NCBI RefSeq assembly: GCF_012034245.1
Contig: NZ_JAATEO010000014.1
Location: 62,001 to 126,000 of the forward strand
DNA: 64,000 nucleotides
Direction: 5' to 3'
From: Micromonospora thermarum
GTDB lineage: Bacteria; Actinomycetota; Actinomycetes; Mycobacteriales; Micromonosporaceae
Positions within the stretch are counted from its first letter, which is position 1, and each line of letters opens with the position of its first letter. The position numbers and the translations under genes are program-made. Shown piece by piece: positions 56,286-64,000 of the stretch. The notes beneath the pieces are model-generated. The model ran no database searches. It worked only from the letters and a program-made list of their open reading frames with translations, and was not told the origin of the DNA.

Positions 56286-57818
56286 CTAGACGGTCGGGTG
56301 GCGGGGCTCGACCCAGCCCGTCTCGGTCAGGTGGTGCAGCACCGACCGCACCGCCTCGTCGACCGGCAGATCGGTCGTGTCGATCACCAGGTCGGCGTCG
56401 GTCGGCTCCTCGTACGGGTCGTCGATGCCGGTCATCCCGCTGAGCAGGCCGGCCCGGGCCCGCGCGTACAGGCCCTTGCGGTCCCGCTGCTCGCAGACCT
56501 CCAGCGGCGTGGCGACGTGGATCAGCAGGAAGCCCGCCCCGGCGGCCAGCGCCATCTCCCGGGCGGTGGCCCGGGCCTGTGCGTACGGGGCGATCGGGCA
56601 GCAGATCGACACGCCCCGGTGCCGGGCGATCTCGGCGGCCACCCAGCCGATCCGGCGGACGTTCGCGTCCCGGTCGGCCTTGCTGAAGCCCAGGCCGGCC
56701 GACAGCTCCCGGCGGACGACGTCACCGTCGAGCAGGGTGATCGTCCGTTCGCCCTGCTCCCGCAGCGCGTCCGCCAGACCCCGGGCGATGGTGGACTTGC
56801 CGGAGCCGGAGAGGCCGGTCAGGAAGATCACCAGACCCCGGTAGCGCCGGGGCGGGCGGGCCCGCACCAGCTCCTTCGCCACCGCCGGCGGCGTGTGCCA
56901 CTCGGGCAGTGGGAAACCCCGGTCCAGCAGGTCGTCGATCTCCGCCTGGCTCAGTGCCAGCCGCCGGTTGCGCGGCGGGATGTCCTCCCGCCAGCGCCAC
57001 TGGCCGTCCCGGTTGTCGTACGCCAGCTCGCGGGGCACCAGCACCCGCAGCCCGGCGCCGGAGAGCATCTCGCCGGTGGAGAGCAGGTGGGTCACCCCGT
57101 ACGCCGCCGACACCCGGGCCCGCAGCAGCGCGTCGCTGATCTCCTCCCGGCGGCGGGACAGCGGCACGGCGACCAGCGTCGCCGGGGGCATCCGGTCCCG
57201 GGCGGCGAAGACGCTGCGGACCAGCGCCTCCGGCGGCAGCCCACCGGCGCCGCCGTCCTCGCCGACCGGGATCAGCACCAGCAGGTGGGCGCCGAGGGTA
57301 CGGGCGGCGTGCGCGATCTGCGCGAGCTGCGGCCGGTGCAGCGGGCGGTCGGCGATCACCCCGAGCACCCGCCCGGGGGGCAGCAGCGCGCGGACCTCCT
57401 CCGGGGTGCGGCGCAGCCGCTGGAACGGCCCGTGGCCCCCGTCGCCCAGCCGGCGTACCGGCCCGCCGACGCCCGCCACCCCGTCGCGGACCTGCCACGC
57501 GTCGGTGACCTCCAGCGCGGCCACCGGAGCGCCCTCGCCGTCGGTCAACACCAGCGTGCGGCGCGCCGGGTCGCGCACGTCCAGCCCCTGGGCGAGCGCC
57601 GCGGGCACCTGGAGGGTCACCGGCACCGGCCAGGTCGAGCCGTCGGCGAGGCGGCCGCGCCGGCTCACCGAGACCAGGTCGGCCCGGGTCATGAACCCGG
57701 TCAGCGGCTCGTACGCCCCGGTCAGCAACAGCTCCAGATCCGCCAGCTCGCCGGGGCGCGGCGTGTACGCCGGCGCGTCCCGGAGCAGCTCGTCCGGCAG
57801 CACCCAGCCGTTGCTCAT
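56286..57818 (-). CDS. cysC: fusion of degenerate ATP sulfurylase-like domain and APS kinase
   Basis: A 510-aa protein. Residues ~1-310 look like ATP sulfurylase (PUA-like start LTGAYEPLTGFMTRAD, then GVIADRPLHRPQ). The sulfurylase motifs QXRN and HXXH are replaced at residues 156-164: ADRPLHRPQ stands where QTRNPLHRAH is expected, so this half is probably inactive. Residues ~325-505 are an intact APS kinase: P-loop GLSGSGKST (335-343), DGDVVRRELSAGLGFSKADR, CPIAPYAQARATAREM and the lid KGLYARAR. It should make PAPS from APS. The order resembles fungal ATP sulfurylase. ATG 57818 has GGGGGA just upstream. Confidence 0.88.
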   Translation of the reverse strand: MSNGWVLPDELLRDAPAYTPRPGELADLELLLTGAYEPLTGFMTRADLVSVSRRGRLADGSTWPVPVTLQVPAALAQGLDVRDPARRTLVLTDGEGAPVAALEVTDAWQVRDGVAGVGGPVRRLGDGGHGPFQRLRRTPEEVRALLPPGRVLGVIADRPLHRPQLAQIAHAARTLGAHLLVLIPVGEDGGAGGLPPEALVRSVFAARDRMPPATLVAVPLSRRREEISDALLRARVSAAYGVTHLLSTGEMLSGAGLRVLVPRELAYDNRDGQWRWREDIPPRNRRLALSQAEIDDLLDRGFPLPEWHTPPAVAKELVRARPPRRYRGLVIFLTGLSGSGKSTIARGLADALREQGERTITLLDGDVVRRELSAGLGFSKADRDANVRRIGWVAAEIARHRGVSICCPIAPYAQARATAREMALAAGAGFLLIHVATPLEVCEQRDRKGLYARARAGLLSGMTGIDDPYEEPTDADLVIDTTDLPVDEAVRSVLHHLTETGWVEPRHPTV

Positions 57819-57960
57819 CAAATCCCCCAACCCGCTGACCGGCACACAGTTTCTCAGCCCGCACCGGGATCGGTCGAGTGCCACTCCCGGTGTCGGGGGA
57901 GACGCGGGTGACCGGCGCGACGGGTCCCGGGTGACGGCCCGGTGGCGGGACGGTGACCGG

Positions 57961-58521
57961 TCAGGCCGGGGCCAGCGGCGCCGCGCCGAAGGACACGGCG
58001 AACCGCTTGCACCAGATCGACACGCTGGTGAGCCCGGCCAGGTCCACGTCGGTCGGGATGTCGTACGCCTGGTCGCCCCGGTTGCCCTTGAGCCGGCCCA
58101 GCTCCACCCAGCGGCCGTCGTCGAACACCCGCCACCCGGCGGTGCCGTCGCGGACCGGCTGGTCGGTCAGCCACACCCGCAGGTCCGGCCCGTTGGACGT
58201 GTCCAGCCCGACCAGCTCCAGCCGCAGCCGGCCGTCGGCCGCGCGGACGACGCGGGCGGTGCCGGTCGTGTCGTGCTCGTGGGTGACGAACTCACCACTG
58301 CGGACGATCACCGGACCCGCCGGGGCGGTGGTCGCGCCGGACGGTGGGGTGGTGGCGGCGGACGGCGGTGCCGCGGTCACCACCACGGCCAGGTCGTCGT
58401 CCACCTCGGTGTCGGTGACCAGCTTCCACGGCTGGAACCACCAGAGACCGAACGCGGCGCCGGCGGCGAGCACGGCGACCGCGACCCAGGTGAGCGGAGC
58501 GCGCAGCAGTCGGAGGAGCAT
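57961..58521 (-). CDS. membrane-anchored DM13 domain protein
   Basis: A 186-aa protein. An N-terminal hydrophobic anchor (LTWVAVAVLAAGAAFGLWW) and a Thr/Pro/Ala linker lead to a DM13 domain outside the membrane (SGEFVTHEHDTTGTARVV, LRVWLTDQP, then SIWCKRFAVSFGAAPL). The Cys and the terminal VSFGAAPL are the family's signature. DM13 domains are proposed to take part in redox or electron transfer; the role here is unknown. Confidence 0.82.
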   Translation of the reverse strand: MLLRLLRAPLTWVAVAVLAAGAAFGLWWFQPWKLVTDTEVDDDLAVVVTAAPPSAATTPPSGATTAPAGPVIVRSGEFVTHEHDTTGTARVVRAADGRLRLELVGLDTSNGPDLRVWLTDQPVRDGTAGWRVFDDGRWVELGRLKGNRGDQAYDIPTDVDLAGLTSVSIWCKRFAVSFGAAPLAPA

Positions 58522-58635
58522 GCCGCACAGTCTTCCGCCCCGGGGCCGCCGGAGGGATTACCAACGCCTTACACCGCCTACCCCTAGTGGGCGGATCAGG
58601 GGCGCGCCGGATGCCGGGGAGGTGCGTGACCTGCC

Positions 58636-58647
58636 TAGGCTGTCGGC
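58636..58647 (+). promoter_or_regulatory. leaderless -10 element TAGGCT of the exporter operon
   Basis: TAGGCT (58636-58641) is followed by 6 nt and the GTG start of the first ATPase gene. No Shine-Dalgarno sequence lies between them. Confidence 0.55.
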
Positions 58648-59562
58648 GTGACACTCATCGCGACCGAGTCGCTGACCAAGACGTACGGGGGTGGGGTCAC
58701 CGCGCTGGCCGACCTGACCGTCGCGGTCGAGCCCGGGATCATCGGCCTGGTCGGCGCGAACGGCGCCGGCAAGTCGACGCTGATCAAGATCCTGCTCGGC
58801 CTGCTCCCTCCCACCAGCGGGCGGGTGCGGGTCCTCGACCTGGACCCGACCACGCAGTCCGACCAGGTGCGCGCCCGGGTCGGCTACATGCCCGAGCACG
58901 ACGCCCTCCCGCCGGACCTCTCCGCCGCCGAGCTGGTCACGCACCTGGGCCGGATGAGCGGCCTGCCGCGCACCGTCGCCCGGGAGCGCGCCAGCGAGGC
59001 GCTGCGGCACGTCGGGCTCTACGAGGAGCGCTACCGGCCGGTCGGCGGCTACTCGACCGGCATGAAGCAGCGGGTCAAGCTCGCCCAGGCGCTCGTGCAC
59101 GACCCGGACCTGCTGCTGCTCGACGAGCCCACCAACGGCCTCGACCCGGCCGGGCGGGACGCCATGCTCGCCCTGATCCACCGGATCGGCACCGAGTTCG
59201 GCATCTCCGTGCTCGTCTGCTCGCACCTGCTCGGCGAGGTGGAGCGGATCTGCGACACGCTCGTCGCGATCGACGGGGGCCGGCTGCTGCGCGCCGACCA
59301 CATCTCCGCGATGACCACGGCCACCGACGTCCTCGCGGTCGAGGTCAGCGAGGGCACGGAGGAACTGGCCGCCCGGCTCGCCGCGTACCGCCTGCCGGTC
59401 AGCCGGGAGGGGCGGCTGCTGCTCGTCCCGCTCGCCGACGAGGCCACCTACGACCTGATCCTCGGCGCGGTCGCCGAGCTGGACCTGCCGCTGCACCGGC
59501 TGGACCAGCGGCGGCACCGGGTGGCCGAGCTTTTCGCCACGAGGGAGCCCAGCCATGTCTGA
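58648..59562 (+). CDS. ABC-2 type exporter ATPase, first
   Basis: A 304-aa ATPase with Walker A GANGAGKSTLIK, signature YSTGMKQRVKLAQ, Walker B LLLDEPTNGLD and the H-loop His in CSHLLGEVE. All are intact. It heads a four-gene unit in the order ATPase, permease, ATPase, permease. Overlap of 8 bp with the next gene. ABC-2 exporters move drugs, lipids or polysaccharides; the cargo is unknown. Confidence 0.92.
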   Translation: MTLIATESLTKTYGGGVTALADLTVAVEPGIIGLVGANGAGKSTLIKILLGLLPPTSGRVRVLDLDPTTQSDQVRARVGYMPEHDALPPDLSAAELVTHLGRMSGLPRTVARERASEALRHVGLYEERYRPVGGYSTGMKQRVKLAQALVHDPDLLLLDEPTNGLDPAGRDAMLALIHRIGTEFGISVLVCSHLLGEVERICDTLVAIDGGRLLRADHISAMTTATDVLAVEVSEGTEELAARLAAYRLPVSREGRLLLVPLADEATYDLILGAVAELDLPLHRLDQRRHRVAELFATREPSHV

Positions 59563-60445
59563 GCCGGCCGGTGTCATCCACGACATCGGGTACCAGCGTT
59601 ACACCGGCCCCCGGCTGAGCCGGGGCGCCGTGTTCGGGGCCCTGTACCTGCACGGGCTGCGGACGGTCTTCGGCTTCGGCCGCAGCGCCAAGGCCAAGAT
59701 CTTCCCCTGGCTGGTGGTCGGCATCGTGACGGTGGTGGCCGCCGGTGCCGCCGCGGTCCGCAGCCAGATCGGCGAGGTCGTGATGACGTACGCGCAGTTC
59801 GCCGACAACATGAGCTGGCTGGTCATCTTCTTCGTCGCGGTCGCCGCCCCCGAGCTGGTCAGCCGCGACCTGCGCAGCGGCGTGCTGCCGCTGTACTTCT
59901 CCCGGCCGCTGCCCCGGTCGGACTACCCGCTGGCCAAGCTGCTCGCCCTGGTCACCGCGCTGTGGCTGCTGCTCGGCGGGCCGCAGCTGGTGATGTTCCT
60001 CGGCGCCGCCTTCACCACCAAGGACGGGATGCGGGGCGTGTGGAACGAGCTGCTCGACCTGCTGCCGGGCCTGCTCTACGCCGGCCTCTGGGCGGTGGTG
60101 TTCGCCTCGATCGGCCTGCTGGTCGCCTCGCTCACCGGCAAGCGGGCGTTCGCCGCCGGCGGCATCGTGGCGGTCTTCCTGATGACCACGCCCATCGTCG
60201 GCGTCCTGTCGATCATGCCGTCCCGCGCCGTCAACGAGCTGGCCTTCCTCGCGTCACCGTCCACCCTGGTGCAGGGGGTGGGGGTCTGGTCCCTCGGCGA
60301 TCTGCTGATCACCGACGACGCCGCCGAGGCGGCCGGCTCCCTGATCGGCGACTTCGGCCCGGTCTACGCGCTCGCCGCCGTGCTGCTCGTCGCCGCCTGC
60401 GTCACCCTGCTGCTGGCCCGGTACCGGAAGGTGGCCACCCGATGA
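59555..60445 (+). CDS. ABC-2 type permease, first
   Basis: A 296-aa membrane protein with about six spans. The N-terminal IGYQRYTGPRLSRGAVFGAL and the ELVSRDLRSGVLPLYFSRPL segment are typical of actinobacterial ABC-2 permeases, the latter being the coupling helix region. It overlaps the first ATPase gene by 8 bp and the next by 4 bp, so it is translated with them. Confidence 0.9.
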   Translation: MSEPAGVIHDIGYQRYTGPRLSRGAVFGALYLHGLRTVFGFGRSAKAKIFPWLVVGIVTVVAAGAAAVRSQIGEVVMTYAQFADNMSWLVIFFVAVAAPELVSRDLRSGVLPLYFSRPLPRSDYPLAKLLALVTALWLLLGGPQLVMFLGAAFTTKDGMRGVWNELLDLLPGLLYAGLWAVVFASIGLLVASLTGKRAFAAGGIVAVFLMTTPIVGVLSIMPSRAVNELAFLASPSTLVQGVGVWSLGDLLITDDAAEAAGSLIGDFGPVYALAAVLLVAACVTLLLARYRKVATR

Positions 60446-61398
60446 GCGCGATCAGTGCCGAGCGGACGCCGGCCCCCACCCGCACGACGAGCACCCTGGA
60501 GCTGAAGGGCGTCTCCCGCTGGTACGGCAACGTGGTCGCCGTCAACGACGTCAGCATGGCCCTCGGCCCGGGCGTCACCGGCCTGCTCGGCCCGAACGGC
60601 GCCGGCAAGACCACCCTGTTGCACATGATGGCCGGCTTCCTGTCGCCGTCGCGGGGCACGGTGACGCTGGACGGGTCGCCGACCTGGCGCAACCCCGAGG
60701 TCTACCGGCGGCTGGGCCTGGTCAGCGAGCGGGAGGCCGTGCACACCTTCCTCACCGCGTACGAGTTCGTGCTGGCCAGCGCCAAGCTGCACCGGCTGCC
60801 CGATCCCGAGGAGGCGGCCCGCCGGGCGATCGCGCTGGTCGAGCTGGAGGGTGCGCAGTCCCGCCGGATCGGCACGTACTCGAAGGGCATGCGGCAGCGC
60901 GCCCGGGTGGCGGCGGCACTGGTCCACGACCCGCAGGTGCTGCTGCTCGACGAGCCGTTCAACGGCATGGACCCGCGGCAGCGGCTGCACATGATGGACC
61001 TGCTGCACCGCCTCGGCGCCGCCGGGCGGACCATCCTGTTCAGCTCGCACATCCTGGAGGAGGTCGAGCAGGTCTCCGGCACCGTCCAGGTGATGGTGGC
61101 CGGCCGGCTCGCCGCCTCCGGGGACTTCCGGACCATCCGCCGTCTGATGACCAACCGGCCGCACGTCTTCGCGATCCGGTCCACCGACGACCGGGCCCTG
61201 GCGGTGGCACTGATGGCGGAGCCGTCGGTGACCGGCGTGGAACTGGGCCGCACGGAACTGACCGTGCGGGCGGGCGACTACGGCTCCTTCACCCGCGCGC
61301 TGCCGAAGGTCGCCCTGGCCCAGGGCATCCGGGTCCGGCAGCTCGTGCCCGAGGACGAGTCCCTGGAGAGCGTCTTCTCCTACCTGGTGGAGGCCTGA
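60442..61398 (+). CDS. ABC-2 type exporter ATPase, second
   Basis: A 318-aa ATPase with Walker A GPNGAGKTTLLH, signature YSKGMRQRARVA, Walker B LLLDEPFNGMD and H-loop His in SSHILEEVE. A C-terminal extension of ~90 residues ends LESVFSYLVEA. ATG 60442 overlaps the permease stop (ATGA). It likely works with the last permease or forms a mixed ATPase pair with the first. Confidence 0.92.
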   Translation: MSAISAERTPAPTRTTSTLELKGVSRWYGNVVAVNDVSMALGPGVTGLLGPNGAGKTTLLHMMAGFLSPSRGTVTLDGSPTWRNPEVYRRLGLVSEREAVHTFLTAYEFVLASAKLHRLPDPEEAARRAIALVELEGAQSRRIGTYSKGMRQRARVAAALVHDPQVLLLDEPFNGMDPRQRLHMMDLLHRLGAAGRTILFSSHILEEVEQVSGTVQVMVAGRLAASGDFRTIRRLMTNRPHVFAIRSTDDRALAVALMAEPSVTGVELGRTELTVRAGDYGSFTRALPKVALAQGIRVRQLVPEDESLESVFSYLVEA

Positions 61399-62108
61399 TG
61401 TCTACCGTTTCCTGGATCACGGCGCGTGGACTGTTCGGCCGGCGCCGCTTCCTCCTGCTGCTTCCGCTGCCGGCGCTGCTGGTGCTGCTCGCCGTGCTGT
61501 CCCGTTCCCTCGGGGTGGACCCGGGCGAGTGGGGCCCGCCGGTCCTGGTCGGCCTGGGACTGGCCGTGGTGCTGCCGGTGGTCGCCCTGATCGTCGGCAC
61601 CGGCGTGCTCGGCGCCGAGATCGACGACGGCACGGTGGTGCACATCCTGACCAAGCCGCTGCCGCGCTGGCAGATCGTGCTGCCGAAGCTCGCGGTCGCC
61701 GCCGGGGTCACCGCGGTCACCGTCGCCGTGCCGATCTACGTCGCGGGCGTGCTCGCCGACTCGGTACGCCTCGGTCTGGCGCTCGCCGCCGCCGCCGCGA
61801 TCGGGGCGCTGGCGTACTCGGCGTTCTTCGTGGCGCTCAGCCTGGTCACCCGGCGGCCGGTGCTGCTCGGCCTGGTCTACGTGCTGATCTGGGAGGGGTT
61901 GCTCGGCAACTTCGTGAGCGGCACGAAGCAGCTCTCCATCCAGCAGTACGTGATCGCGCTCGCCGACCGTTTCGCACCGACCGAGCTGCTCAGCACGGAC
62001 GTGTCGGTGCCGGTCGCGACCGTGATGAGCGCGCTCATCGCGGTGGGCTTCACCGCTCTGGCGATCGACCGCCTCCGCTCGTTCAGCGTGGCCGGCGAAA
62101 CCAGCTGA
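61398..62108 (+). CDS. ABC-2 type permease, second
   Basis: A 236-aa membrane protein with about six spans. GAEIDDGTVVHILTKPLPRWQIVLPK is split here into EIDDGTVVHILTKPLP and RWQIVLPK, the coupling-helix segment. ATG 61398 shares one base with the upstream stop (TGATG). It closes the four-gene exporter unit; a strong terminator follows. Confidence 0.9.
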   Translation: MSTVSWITARGLFGRRRFLLLLPLPALLVLLAVLSRSLGVDPGEWGPPVLVGLGLAVVLPVVALIVGTGVLGAEIDDGTVVHILTKPLPRWQIVLPKLAVAAGVTAVTVAVPIYVAGVLADSVRLGLALAAAAAIGALAYSAFFVALSLVTRRPVLLGLVYVLIWEGLLGNFVSGTKQLSIQQYVIALADRFAPTELLSTDVSVPVATVMSALIAVGFTALAIDRLRSFSVAGETS

Positions 62109-62127
62109 CCCGGCGCCCGCCGCTCCG

Positions 62128-62164
62128 GTCGAGGGCACTCCTTCACCGAAGGAGTGCCCTCGAC
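62128..62164. terminator. terminator between exporter operon and valS
   Basis: A perfect 17-bp stem (GTCGAGGGCACTCCTTC and its complement) with a 3-nt loop lies between two converging genes. Confidence 0.9.
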
Positions 62165-62200
62165 GCGCTCAGGGCCGTGAGGGAGCGCGGATCTCGCCGG

Positions 62201-64000
62201 TCAGAAGGCGCAGGCGATGACCAGCTCCGGGGTGCGGTCGGGGAGGAGGTCGAGCTTGCCGATCCGCCCCGCCGCCTTCAGGTCGTCGGCGACGAGGGTG
62301 AGCTGGTCGAGCAGCGCGGCCGGGCCGAGCGCCTCGGCCAGCGGCACCTCCGCCTTCATCGACAGCTTCCGCTCCGACTTGGCGCGGCGCACCTGGCTGA
62401 GCGCGTCCCCGGCGAGGCGCAGCAGCTCCGGGTCACCCTCGCCGGAGATCGTCCGCCCCACCTCGTACGTGGTGGGCCACGGCGCTCGGTGCACCGAGCC
62501 GTACCGCCACCAGGACCACACCTCCTCGGTCGCGTACGGGAGCACCGGGGCGAAGAGTCGCAGCTGCACCGAGAGCGCGCCGGCCAGCGCCGCCCGGGCC
62601 GAGTCCGCCGCCGGCCCGCTGCCGTAGGCGCGCTCCTTCACCAGCTCGATGTAGTCGTCGCAGAACCGCCAGAAGAACGCCTCCGCGACCTGCAACGCCG
62701 CCGTGTGGTCGTACGCCTCGAACGCGGACGTCGCGGTGGCGACCACGCCGGACAGGTCGGCGAGCATCGACCGGTCGAGCGGCTCGGTCGCCGGGGCCCG
62801 CAATGCGTCGGCGGCGCCCAGCCCGAGGGCGAACCGCGACGCGTTCAGCAGTTTCGTCGCCAGCCGCCGGCCCACCTTGATCTGGGCCGGGTCGAACGCC
62901 AGGTCGGTGCCGGGCCGCCCGTTGGCCGCCCAGTACCGCACCGCGTCGGAGCCGTGCTGCTCCAGCAGCGCCATCGGCGTGACCACGTTCCCCTTGGACT
63001 TGGACATCTTCTTGCGGTCCGGGTCGAGGATCCAGCCGGACAGCTCCGCGTCCCGCCAGGGCAGCACGCCGTGCTCCAGGTGGGAGCGGACCACCGTGGC
63101 GAACAGCCAGGTGCGGATGATCTCCTGCCCCTGCGGGCGTAGGTCCATCGGGAACACCCGGCGGAACAGGTCCGGATCGGTCTCCCAGCCGCCGACGATC
63201 TGTGGGGTGAGTGACGAGGTGGCCCAGGTGTCCAGCACGTCCGGGTCACCGACGAAGCCGCCCGGCACCCCGCGCTGCGACTCGTCGTACCCGGGCGGCG
63301 CGTCGGTGGACGGGTCGATCGGCAGCGCGGACTCCTCCGGTGTGAGAGGGTGGCTCCAGTCCGGCTCGCCAGCGTCGTCGAGCCGGTACCACACCGGCAC
63401 CGGCACGCCGAAGAAGCGCTGCCGGCTGACCAGCCAGTCACCGGTCAGGCCCCCCACCCAGTGCTCGTAGCGGTGTCGCATGTGCTCCGGCACCCAGCGC
63501 AGCTCGCGTCCCCGGGCCAGCAGCTCCTCGCGCAGTTCCGGATCCCGGCCGCCGTTGCGCAGGTACCACTGCCGCGTCGACACGATCTCCAGCGGCCGGT
63601 CGCCCCGCTCGTAGAACTTCACCGGGTGGGTGATCGGGCGCGGCTCACCGACCAGGTCGCCCGCGTCGGCCAGCAGCTCCACGATCGTCCGCCGGGCGCC
63701 GTTGACGGTCTGCCCCGCGAGCGCCGCGTACGGCTCCGCCGGCACGCCGGCCGGCGCCTCCGGCAGCAGCCGGCCGTCCCGGCCGATCACCACCCGCGTG
63801 TCCAGGTGGAGCTCGCGCCACCAGGTCACGTCGGTCAGGTCACCGAACGTGCAGACCATCGCGATGCCGGTGCCCTTGGCCGGGTCCGCCAGCGGGTGCG
63901 CGCGTACCGGCACCTCGACCCCGAAGACCGGGGTACGCACGAGCGTGCTGACCAGGTCCGCGTACCGCTCGTCGCCGGGCTGGCAGACCAGCGCCACGCA
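62201..64000 (-). CDS. valS: valyl-tRNA synthetase, archaeal-type, 3' part
   Basis: The last ~600 residues of a class I aminoacyl-tRNA synthetase; the start and the HIGH motif lie past the window edge. The editing-domain region reads KGTGIAMVCTFGDLTDVTWW, as in archaeal-type ValS rather than GTGAVKITPAHD of most bacteria. The catalytic lid KKMSKSKGNVVTP is intact, and NASRFAL starts the anticodon-binding domain. The C-terminus (DRTPELVIACAF) is short and lacks the long coiled-coil arm of E. coli-type ValS. Whether a second, bacterial-type ValS exists elsewhere cannot be told from here. Confidence 0.93.
   Translation of the reverse strand, partial: CVALVCQPGDERYADLVSTLVRTPVFGVEVPVRAHPLADPAKGTGIAMVCTFGDLTDVTWWRELHLDTRVVIGRDGRLLPEAPAGVPAEPYAALAGQTVNGARRTIVELLADAGDLVGEPRPITHPVKFYERGDRPLEIVSTRQWYLRNGGRDPELREELLARGRELRWVPEHMRHRYEHWVGGLTGDWLVSRQRFFGVPVPVWYRLDDAGEPDWSHPLTPEESALPIDPSTDAPPGYDESQRGVPGGFVGDPDVLDTWATSSLTPQIVGGWETDPDLFRRVFPMDLRPQGQEIIRTWLFATVVRSHLEHGVLPWRDAELSGWILDPDRKKMSKSKGNVVTPMALLEQHGSDAVRYWAANGRPGTDLAFDPAQIKVGRRLATKLLNASRFALGLGAADALRAPATEPLDRSMLADLSGVVATATSAFEAYDHTAALQVAEAFFWRFCDDYIELVKERAYGSGPAADSARAALAGALSVQLRLFAPVLPYATEEVWSWWRYGSVHRAPWPTTYEVGRTISGEGDPELLRLAGDALSQVRRAKSERKLSMKAEVPLAEALGPAALLDQLTLVADDLKAAGRIGKLDLLPDRTPELVIACAF

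Overview
The window is about 73% G+C, is packed with genes on both strands, and uses GTG and ATG starts about equally. Gene content and order point to an actinobacterium, most likely of the Micromonosporaceae; the family is an inference from synteny, codon bias and extragenic palindromes, not from a marker gene. Two blocks keep an order known from Mycobacterium and Streptomyces. The first is groEL1, whiD/whiB3, bldM, DUF5319, guaB, guaB3, choD-like and guaA. The second is chorismate mutase, pcrA, M23 peptidases, an icmB-like gene, sucC, sucD, a perM/DUF6350 gene, purN, purH, folD, mdh and icd. I see no tRNA, rRNA, CRISPR array, insertion sequence, prophage or large biosynthetic cluster.

Layout. 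1-12.6 kb: the 3' end of groEL1, a membrane molybdopterin oxidoreductase, the developmental regulators WhiD and BldM, guaB and guaB3, an M1 peptidase followed by the stump of a second copy, an LCP cell-wall ligase and a ChoD-like flavoenzyme. 12.7-24.7 kb: guaA, a PspC protein, two tandem double-Nudix genes, convergent pssA and psd, and a PspC/LiaF plus two-component locus facing a PIG-L deacetylase. 24.9-30.7 kb: a complete five-gene peptide/nickel-type ABC importer (dpp1). 30.8-34 kb: chorismate mutase with what looks like a complete Phe/Tyr transcription attenuator, divergent from pcrA. 34-44.2 kb: two M23 peptidases, icmB, sucCD, small membrane proteins, perM-like, purN and purH. 44.3-50.1 kb: a second dpp operon (dpp2) on the minus strand. 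50.5-54 kb: folD, mdh, icd. 54.3-64 kb: a DeoR regulator with galT, an ATP sulfurylase-like/APS kinase fusion, a DM13 lipid-anchored or membrane protein, a two-ATPase/two-permease exporter, and the 3' part of an archaeal-type valS.

How the genes work together. Much of the window is central metabolism: GMP synthesis (guaB, guaA), purine ring closure (purN, purH) with one-carbon supply (folD), TCA steps (sucCD, mdh, icd) and phosphatidylethanolamine synthesis (pssA, psd). Cell-envelope upkeep (LCP, M23, PspC/LiaF-HK-RR) and development (whiD, bldM) sit between.

The most notable signal is at 31210-31334 on the minus strand. A 21-codon, apparently leaderless reading frame has five consecutive Phe/Tyr codons. 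It is followed by mutually exclusive pairing segments and a strong terminator just upstream of the Rv0948c-type chorismate mutase gene. Other signals are an H-loop His-to-Arg change in the dpp1 DppF ATPase, short bridging reading frames and intercistronic hairpins shared by both dpp operons, leaderless TAGGNT-N6-GTG starts, and several enzymes whose catalytic motifs have decayed.
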